Assembly (NCBI GenBank): GCA_907165065.1
Contig: OU015528.1
Location: 35,734,515-35,798,514, forward strand
Direction of reading: 5' to 3'
Length of the DNA: 64,000 nt
Source: Caprimulgus europaeus
Lineage: Eukaryota; Chordata; Aves; Caprimulgiformes; Caprimulgidae
The position numbers were made by a program, and so were the translations under genes. The notes beneath the pieces were generated by a model. That model worked only from the letters and a program-made list of their open reading frames with translations. It did not search any database and had not been told where the DNA came from. Shown here one piece after another: positions 11,263-23,932 of the stretch (its first letter is position 1; every line of letters starts with the position of its first letter).

Positions 11263-12684
11263 AATTCATCTTAGGTTTCACGTCATCCCTGCAACTTGAA
11301 AGACTGATTTGGTAGGCATATGTTCAAGGTGTCCAACAAGACATACAACAGTGTCGCCAACTACTCCTTCTACTCAAAGGCCTCGAAGTGGTGATTTATT
11401 TTTAGACTTTCACTCAGGCTTCAGAGCACTCATTCAAGAGAACGACGTCCTCTGTTCATCCCTTCTACCTGACTAAGTTTAAACCCACACCATCTATCTC
11501 CTTAAAGATGAGCAGAGGGTTATTTTAGAGAAGAAACTTCAATTAGTAAATATCAAAGCCTCCTTGCGACTCTTTGGAGGACACATTTCAATATCAACAG
11601 AACTATTAGAGCTGATAATACATATTTCGTTCAATTTCCTCATACTAGCCATCAAAGTACTAATACACAGTTTGTCACTGAGATTCATGCATCAGAAGAA
11701 ACACAAATTGGGGTCTTTACAGCAAATTTATTTCATCAGATAAAGCTACGGGGAAAAAAAAAAAACAGAAATCTGAAGTGGCAGATTCCCAATTCTCGTG
11801 TTTCTATAATGAGCATGGGAAGGTGCCTGCATTCTTGGAAACAGCACAAGGACATCAGATACAGGAAAAGGTTTATTATAGTTCAATTCTGCATTATTTT
11901 TTAATGTCTATAATAAGCGATATCAGCTAAGACCATTGCTTCTGCACAGATTCCTCACCAAAAATAAATGATTTGTGCCTGCACCATTCCCTTCCCCACA
12001 TACACAAACTCCTAATTCCAGGAAAAAATATTCTGCCAATCATAGGACCATACTAACACCCATGAACCAATGGCACTAATAAGTCTTTGGCTGCATGCAT
12101 GTACACATACATCCAAACTGAAGTTTTCCCTGTCTGCACACCAGATCAAATCCTTATTTGAGTATTACAGTATATACACCTGATCATTTCTGAAGATGTA
12201 GATTTATTGAAATTAAGTGAACCATATAGCACTATAAACAGACAAGCTCAAAAATAAAACTGTTTCTGAACTATTATTTCTCTGCCTTTATTATCTATAC
12301 CAAAATAACATTTGAAGGTTTAATTTCAAACTAATAAATATATCTTTTTCTCTTCCAGATAAGTAATTGAAAAGATTTTTTTTTTCTTAGACATGACTGG
12401 GAGAGGTGAAGAATAAACTTTTCCAACTGAAAAAAAAACCACACCCCACTTAATGTAGGGAAATATTTAGATGAGTAGTATGCCAAGTAAAATGCTTTTT
12501 CAACAGTAAATTTTAATTGTACTTAAGCTTTTCAATTACAATACAGAAGAAAACCTAGTATTTAGTCCAGCAGCCTATATGCAAAGATTATGCTAACTAT
12601 TATGAATTATGAAAATTAACCCTGTCCTAGCAAAAACCAGGACACCTATGTGCAAACATACTGTAGGAGAGAGGAGTCACTTAC
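11263..12684. other. Intron, no features recognised
   Basis: AT-rich intronic sequence without recognised repeats or exons on either strand. Confidence 0.5.
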
Positions 12685-12721
12685 TTGATGGTCCATGAGA
12701 GTCTCTGTTATCACCATGATG
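12685..12721 (-). CDS. Short 37-nt coding exon, minus-strand gene
   Basis: Minus-strand exon flanked by a clear polypyrimidine tract and acceptor (TTTTATGTGTACACAG) and a consensus donor (TCAA|GTAAGT). It starts in phase 0, encodes HHGDNRDSHGPS and leaves one nucleotide, which with the next exon completes Thr (ACA). Both junctions fit the neighbouring exons at 16804 and 7263. The His/Asp/Ser-rich polar content suits the predicted N-terminal tail. Its small size makes it easy for gene finders to miss. Confidence 0.6.
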
Positions 12722-15700
12722 CTGTGTACACATAAAATTGAAGAACGAAGAACAGCAAACAAAAAAATCCAGGCCAGGAAGAAGCAAGTGCACAAAAGCA
12801 GCAGCAGTGGGAAAGAAGGACAATGAAAACAGTGTTAGATCATAACTAAAATACAACATGCATCTCAATACCAAATGCAAGACTTCAAGAGACTCAACAG
12901 TTTGGAAAAGTTGAAGCAACAAAACTAACAAATATGCTTATAGAGAAGCCATTATTAGAAGCCATCATTGTATATGGTTAGTAAATAGCAACTGCTCCAA
13001 CTGCTAATTCTGAGTGGAACCTCTCCATCAGCAAATTTAGTGCTCATATGACTTGATACACAATATATTTTAAGAAATTTTTAGCTGGAATGTTTTCAGA
13101 AGACTAAAGCTCTGAAAAAAGCTGAAATAACATAAAACTTCTTCCCAAAACCACTCTGCTTTCAGACAGGTGTTTTGGAAACACAAAAACTTCTAAGTAA
13201 TCATTCATGTGCAGGCACCCACTAATGCCAGATCCAAGCCTAACTGTTTTTGCACACAAACACAGACTTAGAAGCCACAGACTCAGTTCATTTGCAAATA
13301 CAAGTAACATTTTAAATTGCTTAGGATGTAAGACAAGCAGTGCAGTTTTAAATTTAAGAAGACAAATTATATCAAAGTATATCCAAAGGGTAGAGTTGTG
13401 TGAAAAATTATCTCTGTCCCACTGAACGCATCAAATACGGGCGCTACAGGAAAGTAGTTACAATAGTCTGTACTCCTTTATGACATCTGATCTCAAATCT
13501 TTTATAAATCATTGCTACCCAAGGCCACAATCGAGGTTGATCCCACTGTGCTCAGCCATGTACAGATGCAGGATAAGTTCCACTTATGTCTTAAAGGATT
13601 TGACTACCTTTGAAATCCATGAATAACAGAAAAGGAGGAGAAAACAAGCATACTGATCAGCATGAACATTTCCATCGTAAAAATAAAATAAATAAAACAA
13701 ATCAAAACATGCTGTATCTTCTATACCCCAAACAAAAAAACTTCTGCTCCATAAAGGAGAGAAATCCTCGCCCTGCTTTGAAGAGATTCCAATCTTGCCT
13801 CTCTGTTATCAAGACTAAACAGCAGGAAATGTAAAAATGAAAAATAAAAATCTTAGCAATCAGGCGTCTTGTCTTACACTCCTGACCTCAAAACATGGAT
13901 TTTTATCCCTCACAGCTGCCTAGGAGTGTTAAATTGATGCTGCAACATGCAAATGTGAAGTACCGCAACGAGAATACTGCAATTGCAGTACACATCATTG
14001 GGAAGGTGAGGGAGCCTTTCATAATTTTGCACTTCCAGGAAAATGACTTGATTAAAGTCATTTTAAACAAGAGAAGCTGAAATAAAATATAAGTGCACTT
14101 GGTAAACAACTTTCTATCCCTGTCAGAAACTAAATTTAGGTCAAAGAGTGAAATACTGCTAAAGGAACCCACGACCTTACCAGACAGGTTTAGGTACTAG
14201 TACAGGAAACGCATTCAAGAATTCAATGGTTTTCAAGGCAAAGTGTTTCTTTTTAATGTACAAGTAACATACTGCAGATTGATAAACAATTTATGTTCTG
14301 ACAGGAAATGTATTACCCTATGCTGGTTTTAGATTCAAGAGAACAGTGACTGACAGGAGAGCAAGATAAAGGAGTTTGCAGTAACTGTACAGAGATCCAG
14401 CAACTGACTGAAGGACTGGGAACACCATTATTCAGCACTAGTCTGCTTTATTTCATACTAAAAGCTGGAAAGCAAGAGAAGAGAACTGGAAAAATAAATT
14501 GTTAACAGACATAAAGCAGCAGAAGTTTCTGAGACTCAGCTTGTTCACTCGCAGTGCATACTTACACGTTGAAGAAATGAGTGAAAAAGCACGGCAGCAG
14601 GTCCCGTCTCACTGCCTGCCTCTCAAGCAGCCTTGACCAAGATACAACATGACACCACAGAGCAGGGCAACCTGTCACCCGAGACGATGCAGGGGCTTTT
14701 TATGTAAATATTTCAGCATTGCATGGTTAATCCTATGAACTGGTACAAACAGCTCCTACGCCAGAGGCTGAAACACAAGCCTGACTAACTCTGTCCCTGA
14801 TCTTCTCCAACAGACATTCTGTTTACACACCAAACTGCCTCCGTTGCTGGTCAACCCCTTCTCTTCATTAGAACTATCTGGGCCTGTGTATTTACCTAAA
14901 ACTTGTAGAACATGTATTTCTAAATATTGATGCAAGATGTTAAGATACTGAAATGAGACTATTTCAGCCAAAAAGACCTCTTCAAGTTCCAATAGTCTAT
15001 TGCATCTCTATCATCTGCAATTCGTATCACTGCAGATTGGGGATTCAAACCCCTAAGGGAACAAACATGACAGTTTTGCTACTTCAATGTTTTTACTGAA
15101 AAGAATTCCCTCAGGGCATTCCTGTTCATCCCCTCCCACAATTTTTATTCTAAATATACAAGATTAAGAGAGACATACACTTATTTCCAGGGACACGGCT
15201 TACCTTTATTCTCACATTTATTTAATTGATTACTTTCATTATAGATTACAGCACAATTCATTTGACAAGGAAGGTTCTCAACACTACATGACTGATTTAG
15301 CTTCTGCTGAGGCACATTTAGTTAAAAATGTTGCTACCAAAACACACAAAACCTAGTCCTCCTCCCAGAAGAGTTTTAGAATAAGACTAAGGAATGAAAC
15401 TAGCAATATAAACCATCACATAAGACAGCAGCCTTAATTCTGTTTTCGTACAAAAACAGCTCTGTGCTTCAGAAAAGTACAATTTTTAGACGTTATCAGA
15501 AATAAAGCTTAATAACAACTGCTACTAAACCTAAAATTAAATCTGCCAACTTGTCCTATAAAACAAAATCCTTTTCCTGTTGAAGATTGGGGTAAAAGCA
15601 AAAACATATGTCATGCTACCACGTCTGAATCTCAGACTTCAAAAGATGTTTTTTAAAAATACTCACAAGATTTACAATGTAAACCTATAGCTAAATTCTT

Positions 15701-16803
15701 AATAGAGTTTTAATAAACATTTTAGGCCAAGTCAGAGTTTTCACCCTGTTGAAGGCAGTCTTTAATACATGTAATTCATTAAGATTAATCATGTCACATT
15801 TAAATTCAGGGCCACTAACCCAACCTGCAAAGTTGATCAGTAAAAAGGACCTCTGTTGTATGCTTCAAGAAAAAGGTACTTTTATGTCTGTTGATGTATT
15901 TAAATAGCAAGGACCGACTGTACAAGTTATGTCAAAGGCAAGAGATTTATGAAATACATGTTCTGGTAAAAATTAGAGCCAACTAGAAAGTTTTCTAAAA
16001 AAGATCATTTACAAAAAGAATGGTTAACATCAAACATTCCCATGTAATGTTCTGAATTCTGGGCCAGTGAGGCTTGTTTAAATTAAATTATTATTTTACA
16101 GCAAAATAGGCAAAAACTGTTCTCAAACAAGAACTAAAATAAAAGTATTCAGCATTTTGCATCGCTTTAATGGTGTCAGACTACAAAAACAGTTTGCTGA
16201 GCTGTCATAACATTTGTGTCCATATACAGTATATATCAATCTAATTATTAAACAGAAAAAGCATTTAATGTAAGACTTTTCTCCCTAGATGGATTCTGGA
16301 AAGAAAAGCCCACAGTATTAAGTTCTGCAATCTCCTAGCTTTTCCAGTTTTTTAAATTGTGCTTAGAAAGAAAGCTGGTATTTTCACTACTTCGGAAATT
16401 TTATAATTAGCAGAAATTAACAACTCTTACACCTGAAATGACTCTAATAATATATACTCATCACTCCTCCTGCCTTTTCTACTCCTCATTCCACCAAGAA
16501 ACACATTATTTTCCCCTTTGCCCATAGTCATTGATTACTAAAGCACCAAGAGAAATACATTTCTCTTTTGGGACTCAGGAACACCAAGGATCAATTCCAA
16601 GAACCAAATGTTTCTTGACATTCAGCCTTCTTTCCATGAGAATCTATCAAATTATGAGTGATACTACATGATACTCCAAATGCATTCACCGGAAAAGTAT
16701 TAACTCAAACCAAAGTAGAACAGATGTAAGCCATTTAATCCTTTCCTAGCAAAAGCATCTTCACATTAATCTGATTAAGTGAAGCCATATTTCAGTTACT
16801 CAC
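12722..16803. other. Intron, no features recognised
   Basis: About 4 kb of AT-rich intron. A minus-strand open frame at 14756-14992 contains possible splice borders, but its phase does not fit the exons on either side. No repeats of known avian families seen. Confidence 0.5.
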
Positions 16804-16875
16804 TGAATTTCTATCAAGTTCTCCATCAAGCGGAACAGTGTCCATGCTGAAAGGGTGTGTTGTCTGTCTCTCCAT
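16804..16875 (-). CDS. First coding exon (start codon) of the minus-strand gene
   Basis: The exon itself spans 16804-16905 on the minus strand (acceptor CTTTCCCCCTCCAG, donor TTCA|GTGAGT). No frame is open through the whole exon, so translation must begin inside it. The frame that matches the next exon starts at ATG 16875 and reads MERQTTHPFSMDTVPLDGEL, then DRNS, ending in phase 0. A second in-frame ATG at 16845 (MDTVPLDGEL) has the better Kozak context (A at -3, G at +4) and may be the main start. Just upstream a minimal open frame ATG...TGA (M-E-E-L) ends on the A that begins the first ATG (TGATG). The peptide has no signal sequence. Family not recognised. Confidence 0.6.
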
Positions 16876-16905
16876 CAGAGTTCTTCCATCCTTCTACTTG
16901 AGATT
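16876..16905 (-). other. 5'-UTR part of the start-codon exon, with a four-codon uORF
   Basis: Between the acceptor and the first in-frame ATG this exon carries stops in the main frame (TAG) and a short upstream ORF (ATG at 16889, TGA at 16877-16875) that overlaps the main start by one base. This is an arrangement compatible with termination-reinitiation or with leaky scanning to the second ATG. Confidence 0.5.
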
Positions 16906-19900
16906 CTGGAGGGGGAAAGGGAAATAAAATAATTCAGTTCCAATGCCTGAAATCCATTAAAAAAAGCTATACTCTCTACTCTACTTTTTAAGAAGGTAAA
17001 TAGTCTCCTATTGTAAACTGTGTATATTACAGTTCCCTGCAAAATATGCACATTACCCATAAAAATAAACTTTTTAGGAATGGAGAGGATGGTTTCAAAT
17101 AAAATGGTCAAAACAAAACTACTCACAGAGCCAACTATTTACTTTTAATCATGCTTGCATCAAATAAGGGTTAAAAGAGTTATACTAGAAGAGCACAAGC
17201 AAAAAACAACAAAACAAACCAACAAACAAACAAAAAAAAGAAACCCACAGAACCCACAGTTTTTGCCCTGTATTTCCCCTTGTTCCAGAGTCCGCAGCAG
17301 CACACCACTCCTGCCCCACAGGCATGTACACACAAGCTGTTTGGGTATATGAAAGCTATTCTGGAGCAGTCAGAGTTTTGAGCTTCCCAGCATAACTCCA
17401 GAAACAGCCACGTTTTGCTTTGTAGAACAGAGACACGGAAATTAAATCATTTGTGCAAACCAGCACCATTTGTGGCAGAGCAAATGCGCAGCTGGCGGTC
17501 ACCACACACAGCTTGAAAGCAATGCTCATTCTGAGACCTTTCTTATTTACTGTTTTTGCTAGAGAATGTAAGCTACAATAAACGTTAGTATTCACACCAC
17601 ATTTGAAGTCACTGTTGAGACAAGAAAACAGTTTGAAATCAAGCAAGACTCAGTGGAAAACACATGCCTTCACCATTCATCCATCCATTTAAGCAGGTTT
17701 CATGAGGAAAGCCGATCAAAACGGGATGCCTACAGAGATGCCCATCTACAGCCCATTGCTCTACTTCTCTCTTCAAGGCCTCCACAAGCAAGATCCAGAA
17801 GTAGATGAGAAGGCTGTAAAAGCTGTTCAAACAGCGGCAGCCAGCACCCTGCAGGGAGAACACCCTGCAGACCCACCCTCCAAAGCCACACTCACACTGC
17901 CCTTCCCCCCAGCCAGAGCAAGAGTTCCATCACACAATTAGCTCAAGGATTTTATTTTTTTCTTTCTTTTTGTCTTGGGTGGGGTGAAGCGGCAGGAAGC
18001 ATCTGAATTACAAAACAGAATGCTAAACCAACACTTGTGCAAGAGCAGGGGTAGCATGGAGACAGTGACTTTTTTTTTTTAGCTACAGGGTTCGCACACT
18101 GCTTAGGGTATACATCAAGCTATGGCTTCAGCTTAATCTTTAGCAGAAACAGATTCACTGAGGGGGTGAGTGAGAGGAGGCACAATAGCCCCTCCAGGGA
18201 GCCTGAGGAGCATCCTGGGTGCAGGAGGACAGGAGAAGGGCAAGGAGAGGACCAGGCAAGTATACAAGATCTTGCAGTTCAAAGCCTGCCTCAGGAAATA
18301 CACACTCATGAAAACAAAACTCATTATAAAGAACAACCATTTATTCAACTCCTGTCAATGTTTTCCAGTATTGTATTTTTTGTTCTTGTATTATGTAAAG
18401 CAGGTTAGAATTAAAAATCCCTTAGGAAGAACATACAGTATTAAGACACTATAGCAAGTTACCGTAACATATACCACTAAAACATAAAAGGAAACATTAA
18501 TAAAAAGTTTAACAAAAAGACTCTGTGCTAAAGAAACTGCAAAGTTTGTATTTCCCTGTGACTCAGTTCAAAGAACTGATGAGGATCTTACTCAAGTACC
18601 TGAGTAATTATCGAGGTGGCACGTAACTGGGAAGTGTATTGCTAGATGTTTTCATGTAAATTAGAAACAGCAGACATCTGAAGGGAGATGACTAAAAGTG
18701 ATTAATTTGCATTAATAAAATGAAAGATGGCATTACCACAGGAAGAGGAATTCATCCCAGCAGCTTTGTTTCCTGGGGCAGCAGTCACTGCAACACAGAC
18801 CTTCCACATACCAACACAGGGATGCAGAATTGGGTAACGACTCTTTGAGACTGCTCCTTGTCATCTCTGCCCCATACTCCCATTTTAGGTTCCATTATTA
18901 GCAGGCAATTCAGCAACACCAGGTTGCACACATATTCAATTCACGGAAACACAAAACTCTCTTAAACAGGATGAAAAATGAGGAGCATTGCAAACAGAAG
19001 TATACACTGATATTTAAAGCAATTATTCAGCTTTTTTTAGTTACACAAACTTGCAACCATACTCAGTTATCCAAATAAACAGATCTTTCCTGACACAGGA
19101 ACATTCACTCAAAAACAGTTTCAAACCCGTCTCTATTTTTAACAGACATTTTTTAACTCTTAATTTTTATTGTCAACACTCCTGGTATATTCTGCTCCTC
19201 TGCTTGTCCATGTGACCACAGCCACTACACTGTTCTTCATCTGAGTCTCTGTAGTCGTATCATTTGACACACACCATAACGTCTAATACTGAGCATTCAT
19301 GGTTGTCTATTGTCCCCCAAAGACTGCTTGAGAAGTTACCTGGGAGAGAGAGGAAGAAAATTCTGCCTGCTCATTTTGAACAGACATGCAGAGTAAAGCA
19401 GGTGCAGAAATGGTTAAGGACTACCTTCCCCCACATTGTTTAGCTTACAAGCAGACAGACAGCTTGGCTTATCTTTCTTGACAATAAGAAGGCTGAAAGT
19501 GAACAATATTGCTTCTGAAATATGCCAAAATAATTACCAAGGAGGGAAAAGGGATCTCTGGGTAAAAGGATACTGCCAGAAAGTCAAATATGTATGAACT
19601 TGGAGAACAGATTTATTTTGAAAGTTACAGAATGCTTCCAACCATCCGAGCCCCAAGGCTTTGAAACAACTTTCAGATCAATGTAGGGAAGGGGAATTTA
19701 TTTATTTATTTGTAAATGCAGCCAGGTTATTATAAGAGGTGCTTCCAAAAGTGAGCTCTTTTCTACTTCAGCTAGATTTGATTTGAAGACACAACCCCAC
19801 ATTTAAATTATCATACCTTTAGCTTTTGGGGGACATTTATGACATGCCTTTGCTGCTCTCCCCCCATTTACAAGTGTTTGCAATTTGGTTGTCTGCTTCC

Positions 19901-20099
19901 TTAGTTGGTTTGGGGCTTTAATTAACAGATGTTCCTACTTCACAATCACAGCTCTTAAGAGCCTCAGTGTTCAGAAGGAAACAAATTGACAATTGAAAAG
20001 AATTATATAATGGCATCTCAGCTAATGACCTACGTTTCTTTTATAGACAATGGATACAAACAGGCACTCAGAACTAAGTACTGCTGATTTGCAATGACG
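16906..20099. other. Intron, no exon recognised
   Basis: Intronic sequence between the start-codon exon and the first of a cluster of CR1 copies. A slightly GC-richer stretch (17650-18270) has several short open frames on both strands but no exon with two splice borders and no recognisable protein. Confidence 0.45.
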
Positions 20100-20668
20100 G
20101 AGTGCATTAAAAAGAGCGTGACCAGCAGGTACAGGGAGGTTCTCCTCCCCCTCTACTCCACCCTGGTGAGGCCACATCTGGAATGCAGTGTCCAGTTCTG
20201 GGCTCCCCAGTTCAAGAAAGACAGGGATCTTCTGGAGAGAGTCCAGCAGAGGCCACAAAGATGATGAGGGGCCTAGAGCATCTCTCAAATGAGGACAGGC
20301 TGAGAGAGCTGGGACTCTTCAGCCTGGAGAAGAGAAGACTGAGAGGGGATCTGATCAATGTCTATAAATACTTAAGTGCAGATGTCAAGAGGATGGGGCC
20401 AGGCTCTTTTTGGTGGTGCCCAGTGACAGGAAAATGGGGAGTGGGCACAAACTGGAACACCAGACGTTCTGCCCAAACTTAAGGAAATACCTCTTTACTG
20501 TGAAGGTGCCAGAGCACTGGAATGGACTGCCCAGAGAGGTTGTGGAGTCTCCATCTCTGGAGATGTTCAAAACCTGCCTGGACGCTTTCCTGTGTAACCT
20601 GCTTTGGCAGGAGGGTTGGACTAGATGATCTCCTGAGGTCCCTTCCAACCCCTATGATTCTGTGATTT
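20100..20668 (+). mobile_element. CR1 LINE fragment, sense
   Basis: Sense CR1 from 'gtgcattaaaaagagcgtg' through 'ctgagagagctgggactcttc' to the tail 'cccctatgattctgtgatt'. Includes part of the ORF2 3' end in broken frames. 5'-truncated. Confidence 0.95.
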
Positions 20669-21099
20669 TGAAGCAACTGTACTAATTGGACAAATCATGC
20701 CATAAAATAAGCTATTTCTAACTGTGAACAGGATCTAGGATGATTAGTTCAGAAGCATATACTTAAAGCAGAAGGAAAATGCATCCCACCCATCACATGG
20801 TTGAAAACCTGTCATGTTAACATCTCCATTTAATCTTAATTTATTTTAACAGACTGCTTCAGCTATTGGTAGTTTTTGTAACAGTGTGATTTTCAATTAG
20901 CTGCACCTTAAGAATAGGAAAATTCTGCTTGGTTCTCTGATAGAAGCAAAGGACAGCAGGCATTAATGAAAGCTACTTCTTTCTGTGAACTGGATTTTAT
21001 CTAACCATTTATACATATGCACACTTAAATGTCTTACATGACTTCCTACCTCTTCCTAACTCCCACCCTTTAAAAAAAAAAAAAACTCAAAAGCTGTAA

Positions 21100-21838
21100 G
21101 GGTATGCCTCGGGTCCCGTGCTTGGGTCACACCAACACCATGCAACAGGGGGAAGAGTGGCTGGAAAGCTGCCCGGCAGAAAAGTACCTGGGGGTGTTGG
21201 TCAACAGCCGGCTGAACATGAGCCAGCAGTGTGCTCAGGTGGCCAAGAAGGCCAACAGCATCCTGGCCTGTATCAGAAATAGTGTGGCCAGCAGGAGTAG
21301 GGAAGTGATTGTGCCCCTGTACTCGGCACTGGTGAGGCTGCACCTCGAGTGCTGTGTTCAGTTGTGGGCCCCTCACTACAAGAAAGACATTGAGGTGCTG
21401 GAGCATGTCCAGGGAAGGGCAACGAAGGTGGTGAAGGGGCTGGAGAACAGGTCTTATGAGGAGCAACTGAGGGAGCTGCGGTTGTTTAGCCTGGAGAAAA
21501 GGAGGCTGAGGGGTGACCTTATATGCTCTCTATAACTACCTGAAAGTAGGGTGTAGCAATGCAGATGTTGGTCTCTTCTGCCAAGTAACAAGCAATAGGA
21601 CAAGAGAAAGTGGCCTTAAGTTGTGCCGGGGAGGTTTAGATTGGATATTAGGAAAAATTTCTTCACTGTAAGGGTTGTCAAGCACCAGCACAGGCTGCCC
21701 AGGGAAGTGGCTGAGTCACCATCCCTGGAGGTATTTAGAAGACACATAGATGTGGTGCTTAGGGACATGGTTTACTGGTGGACTCAGCAGTGTTAGGTTT
21801 ACAGTTGGTCTTTTCCAACCTAAATGATTCTATGATTT
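21100..21838 (+). mobile_element. CR1 LINE copy, sense, longest in the window
   Basis: Sense CR1 of about 740 bp, from 'tgcctcgggtcccgtgcttg' to the tail 'aatgattctatgatttta'. It retains the end of the reverse-transcriptase ORF (listed separately) and the 3' UTR. A run of 14 A's lies just before it at about 21073-21086. Confidence 0.96.
21104..21535 (+). pseudogene. C-terminal remnant of the CR1 reverse-transcriptase ORF
   Basis: A 143-codon open frame encoding the far C-terminal part of the CR1 ORF2 protein. It is recognisable from the order [20 protein letters not shown], the [20 protein letters not shown] block and the closing [13 protein letters not shown]. The endonuclease and the catalytic reverse-transcriptase motifs are absent because the copy is 5'-truncated, so it cannot encode a working element. 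It ends with a stop near the position where the frame breaks after RGDLI. Confidence 0.9.
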
Positions 21839-22967
21839 TAACATTATATTCTCTGAGGTATAGTTTCACAGGTCACAAAGCAAAAGCAGAAGAAGCTAGA
21901 TGCCTTGTCTGTGCCAGAAGTTTGTGGCAGCAAGCCTTTATTCAAACCTTTACAAACAAGTGCATCTGGTGGTGTTCTGTATTAATTTTTAAATTCCATA
22001 TGTTAACCATATTATATCAGTGTATATTATAGGGATATGTACATTTAACTGAACAAAAGGGTTATTGGGGAAGACAAGCTCTTTTTTCTTCCAGTGTAAG
22101 AAGGGCTCCTCACCAAATATGTAACTTGTTCAAGGCATATTAGAGAGTGTAAATCTGACTCCATGGCAGTAATACCCTATTAGAGGTATGTTTTTAACAT
22201 TAAAATTGTAATTCAGTTCACAAAAGGACTCTTCTTCCCCTTCTCCCACAGAAGATTAGCTTCCATTCAAACACTTCACTAAATCTGGAGAATTTCATCA
22301 AGAGTCTTTTGCCTGATCTCATGACTGAGATACTTCCTATGCTGTCTCCACTATCCTCACTTCCCTCCACATGAGCTCCTGAATTTCAGCCAAGGTGCAG
22401 CCACCAAGTTGTAAAGACGACCCCTGAACCTAATACGTTTTCTGTTTAATCAATGGACCAAGTTACTTGAACACATGCATACTGTATTATATAGGCAGGT
22501 TTTAGCTTTCTCCCTAAGCACTATCACCTGCAGACATTAGATATAGCATTTGCACTGTGATACTGTTTTGTGATCTGTTATAGTATCAGAGAACCCTCTT
22601 ACACTCCAGCATCACACCTCATAGGCAAGGTACAGCCTCACCTGTGGCCTGCTAATAGGCTGCACAGTGAAATGGCTACTGCATGCTGATCTGGCCTTTC
22701 CAAAGGGGAAGCATTCTCCAGGGCTCTGACCTCCAAAACTGACCTGCAAAGCTCTGCTGGATGACTGCCTTCTTTCCTTGAGGCCTAAAATAAGTTAAAG
22801 CACTTAAATTACCCAAGATGTGTATCAGATAAAATAGTATATTATAAATTTCTTGAAGATGACACAGGCATAGTATATTTGACTTTAAAGCAGCAACAAG
22901 CATGGACAAGGCACACTGGGAGAAAGGAAGCCTAGTTGTTTACATTGGTGTCAAGAAGGGTAAAATC

Positions 22968-23344
22968 TGGGATTGTTTAGTTTGGAGGAGGCTGAGGGGA
23001 GACCTTATTGCTCTCTACAACTACCTGAAAGGAGGTTGTAGTGAGGTGGGTGTTGGTCTCTTCTTCCAAATAACAAGTTATAGGACAAGAGGAATGTCCT
23101 CAAGTTGTGCCAGGGGAGGTTTAGGTTAGATATTAGGAAAAAAATATGCACTGAAAAGGTTATCAAGCATTGGAACAGGTTGCCCATGGAAGTGGTGGAG
23201 TCACCATCCTTGGAGGTATTTAAAGAACATGTAGATGTGGTACTTGGGGACATGCTTTAGTGGTGAACTTGGCAATGCTAGGTTTATGGTTGGACTAGAT
23301 GATCATAATAGTCTTTTCCAACCAAATTATTCTATGATCCTATG
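22968..23344 (+). mobile_element. CR1 LINE fragment, sense
   Basis: Sense CR1 starting at the 'ggaggaggctgaggggagac' block and ending in the tail 'attattctatgatcctatg'. Same subfamily flavour as the 21.1-kb copy ('ctctacaactacctgaaagg'), 5'-truncated. Confidence 0.95.
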
Positions 23345-23411
23345 AAAAATTCACCTAGGTCCTTGCTAGAAAGCAGAGTCACAACAGTACCAAAGAAATG
23401 CTATTCCACAG

Positions 23412-23932
23412 TCACCGATTCACAGAACGGTTGAGGTATGGAGGGATCTCTGGAGGTCACCTTGTCCAAGCCCCTTTTTGTGGGAGGGCGTCTAGGCGGC
23501 TTTTGAATATCTCCAAGGATGAAGACTTCACAACCTCCCTGGGCAGCCTGTGCCAGTGTTCAGTCACCCTCAAAGTAAAAAAGCATTTGCTAATGTTGAA
23601 AGGGAACCTCTTGTGTTTCAGCCTGTGCCTGTTGCCTCTTGTCCTGTTGCTGGGCACCACTAGAAAGAGCCTGGCTCTGCCACCTTTACACCTTCCCTTC
23701 GGGTATTTATATACATTGATAAGATCCCCCCCAGGCCTTCTCTTCTCCACACTGAACAAGTGTGCCCCAAGTCTCTCAGCCTTTTTCTCATATAAGAGAT
23801 CATCCAGGCCCTTGATCATCTTTGTCACCCATCACTGGACTCTCTGCGACATGTCCATGTCTCTCTCATAATGGGGAACCCAGAACTGGACCCAGCACTC
23901 AAGGTATGGCCTCAGCAGTCCTGAGCTCCGTA
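23412..23932 (-). mobile_element. CR1 LINE fragment, antisense
   Basis: Antisense CR1, from 'gattcacagaacggttgagg' through 'ctgggcagcctgtgccagtg' to 'ctcaaggtatggcctcagc'. It lies only about 70 bp from the preceding sense copy, tail to tail. The 123-codon minus-strand frame (23457-23828) is the degenerate ORF2 end of this copy. Confidence 0.95.

Noticed and set aside
14756-14992. Minus-strand frame containing KYTGPDSSNEEKGLTSNGG between acceptor- and donor-like sites
   Set aside because: Its phase does not fit the exons on either side and the polypyrimidine tract is weak.
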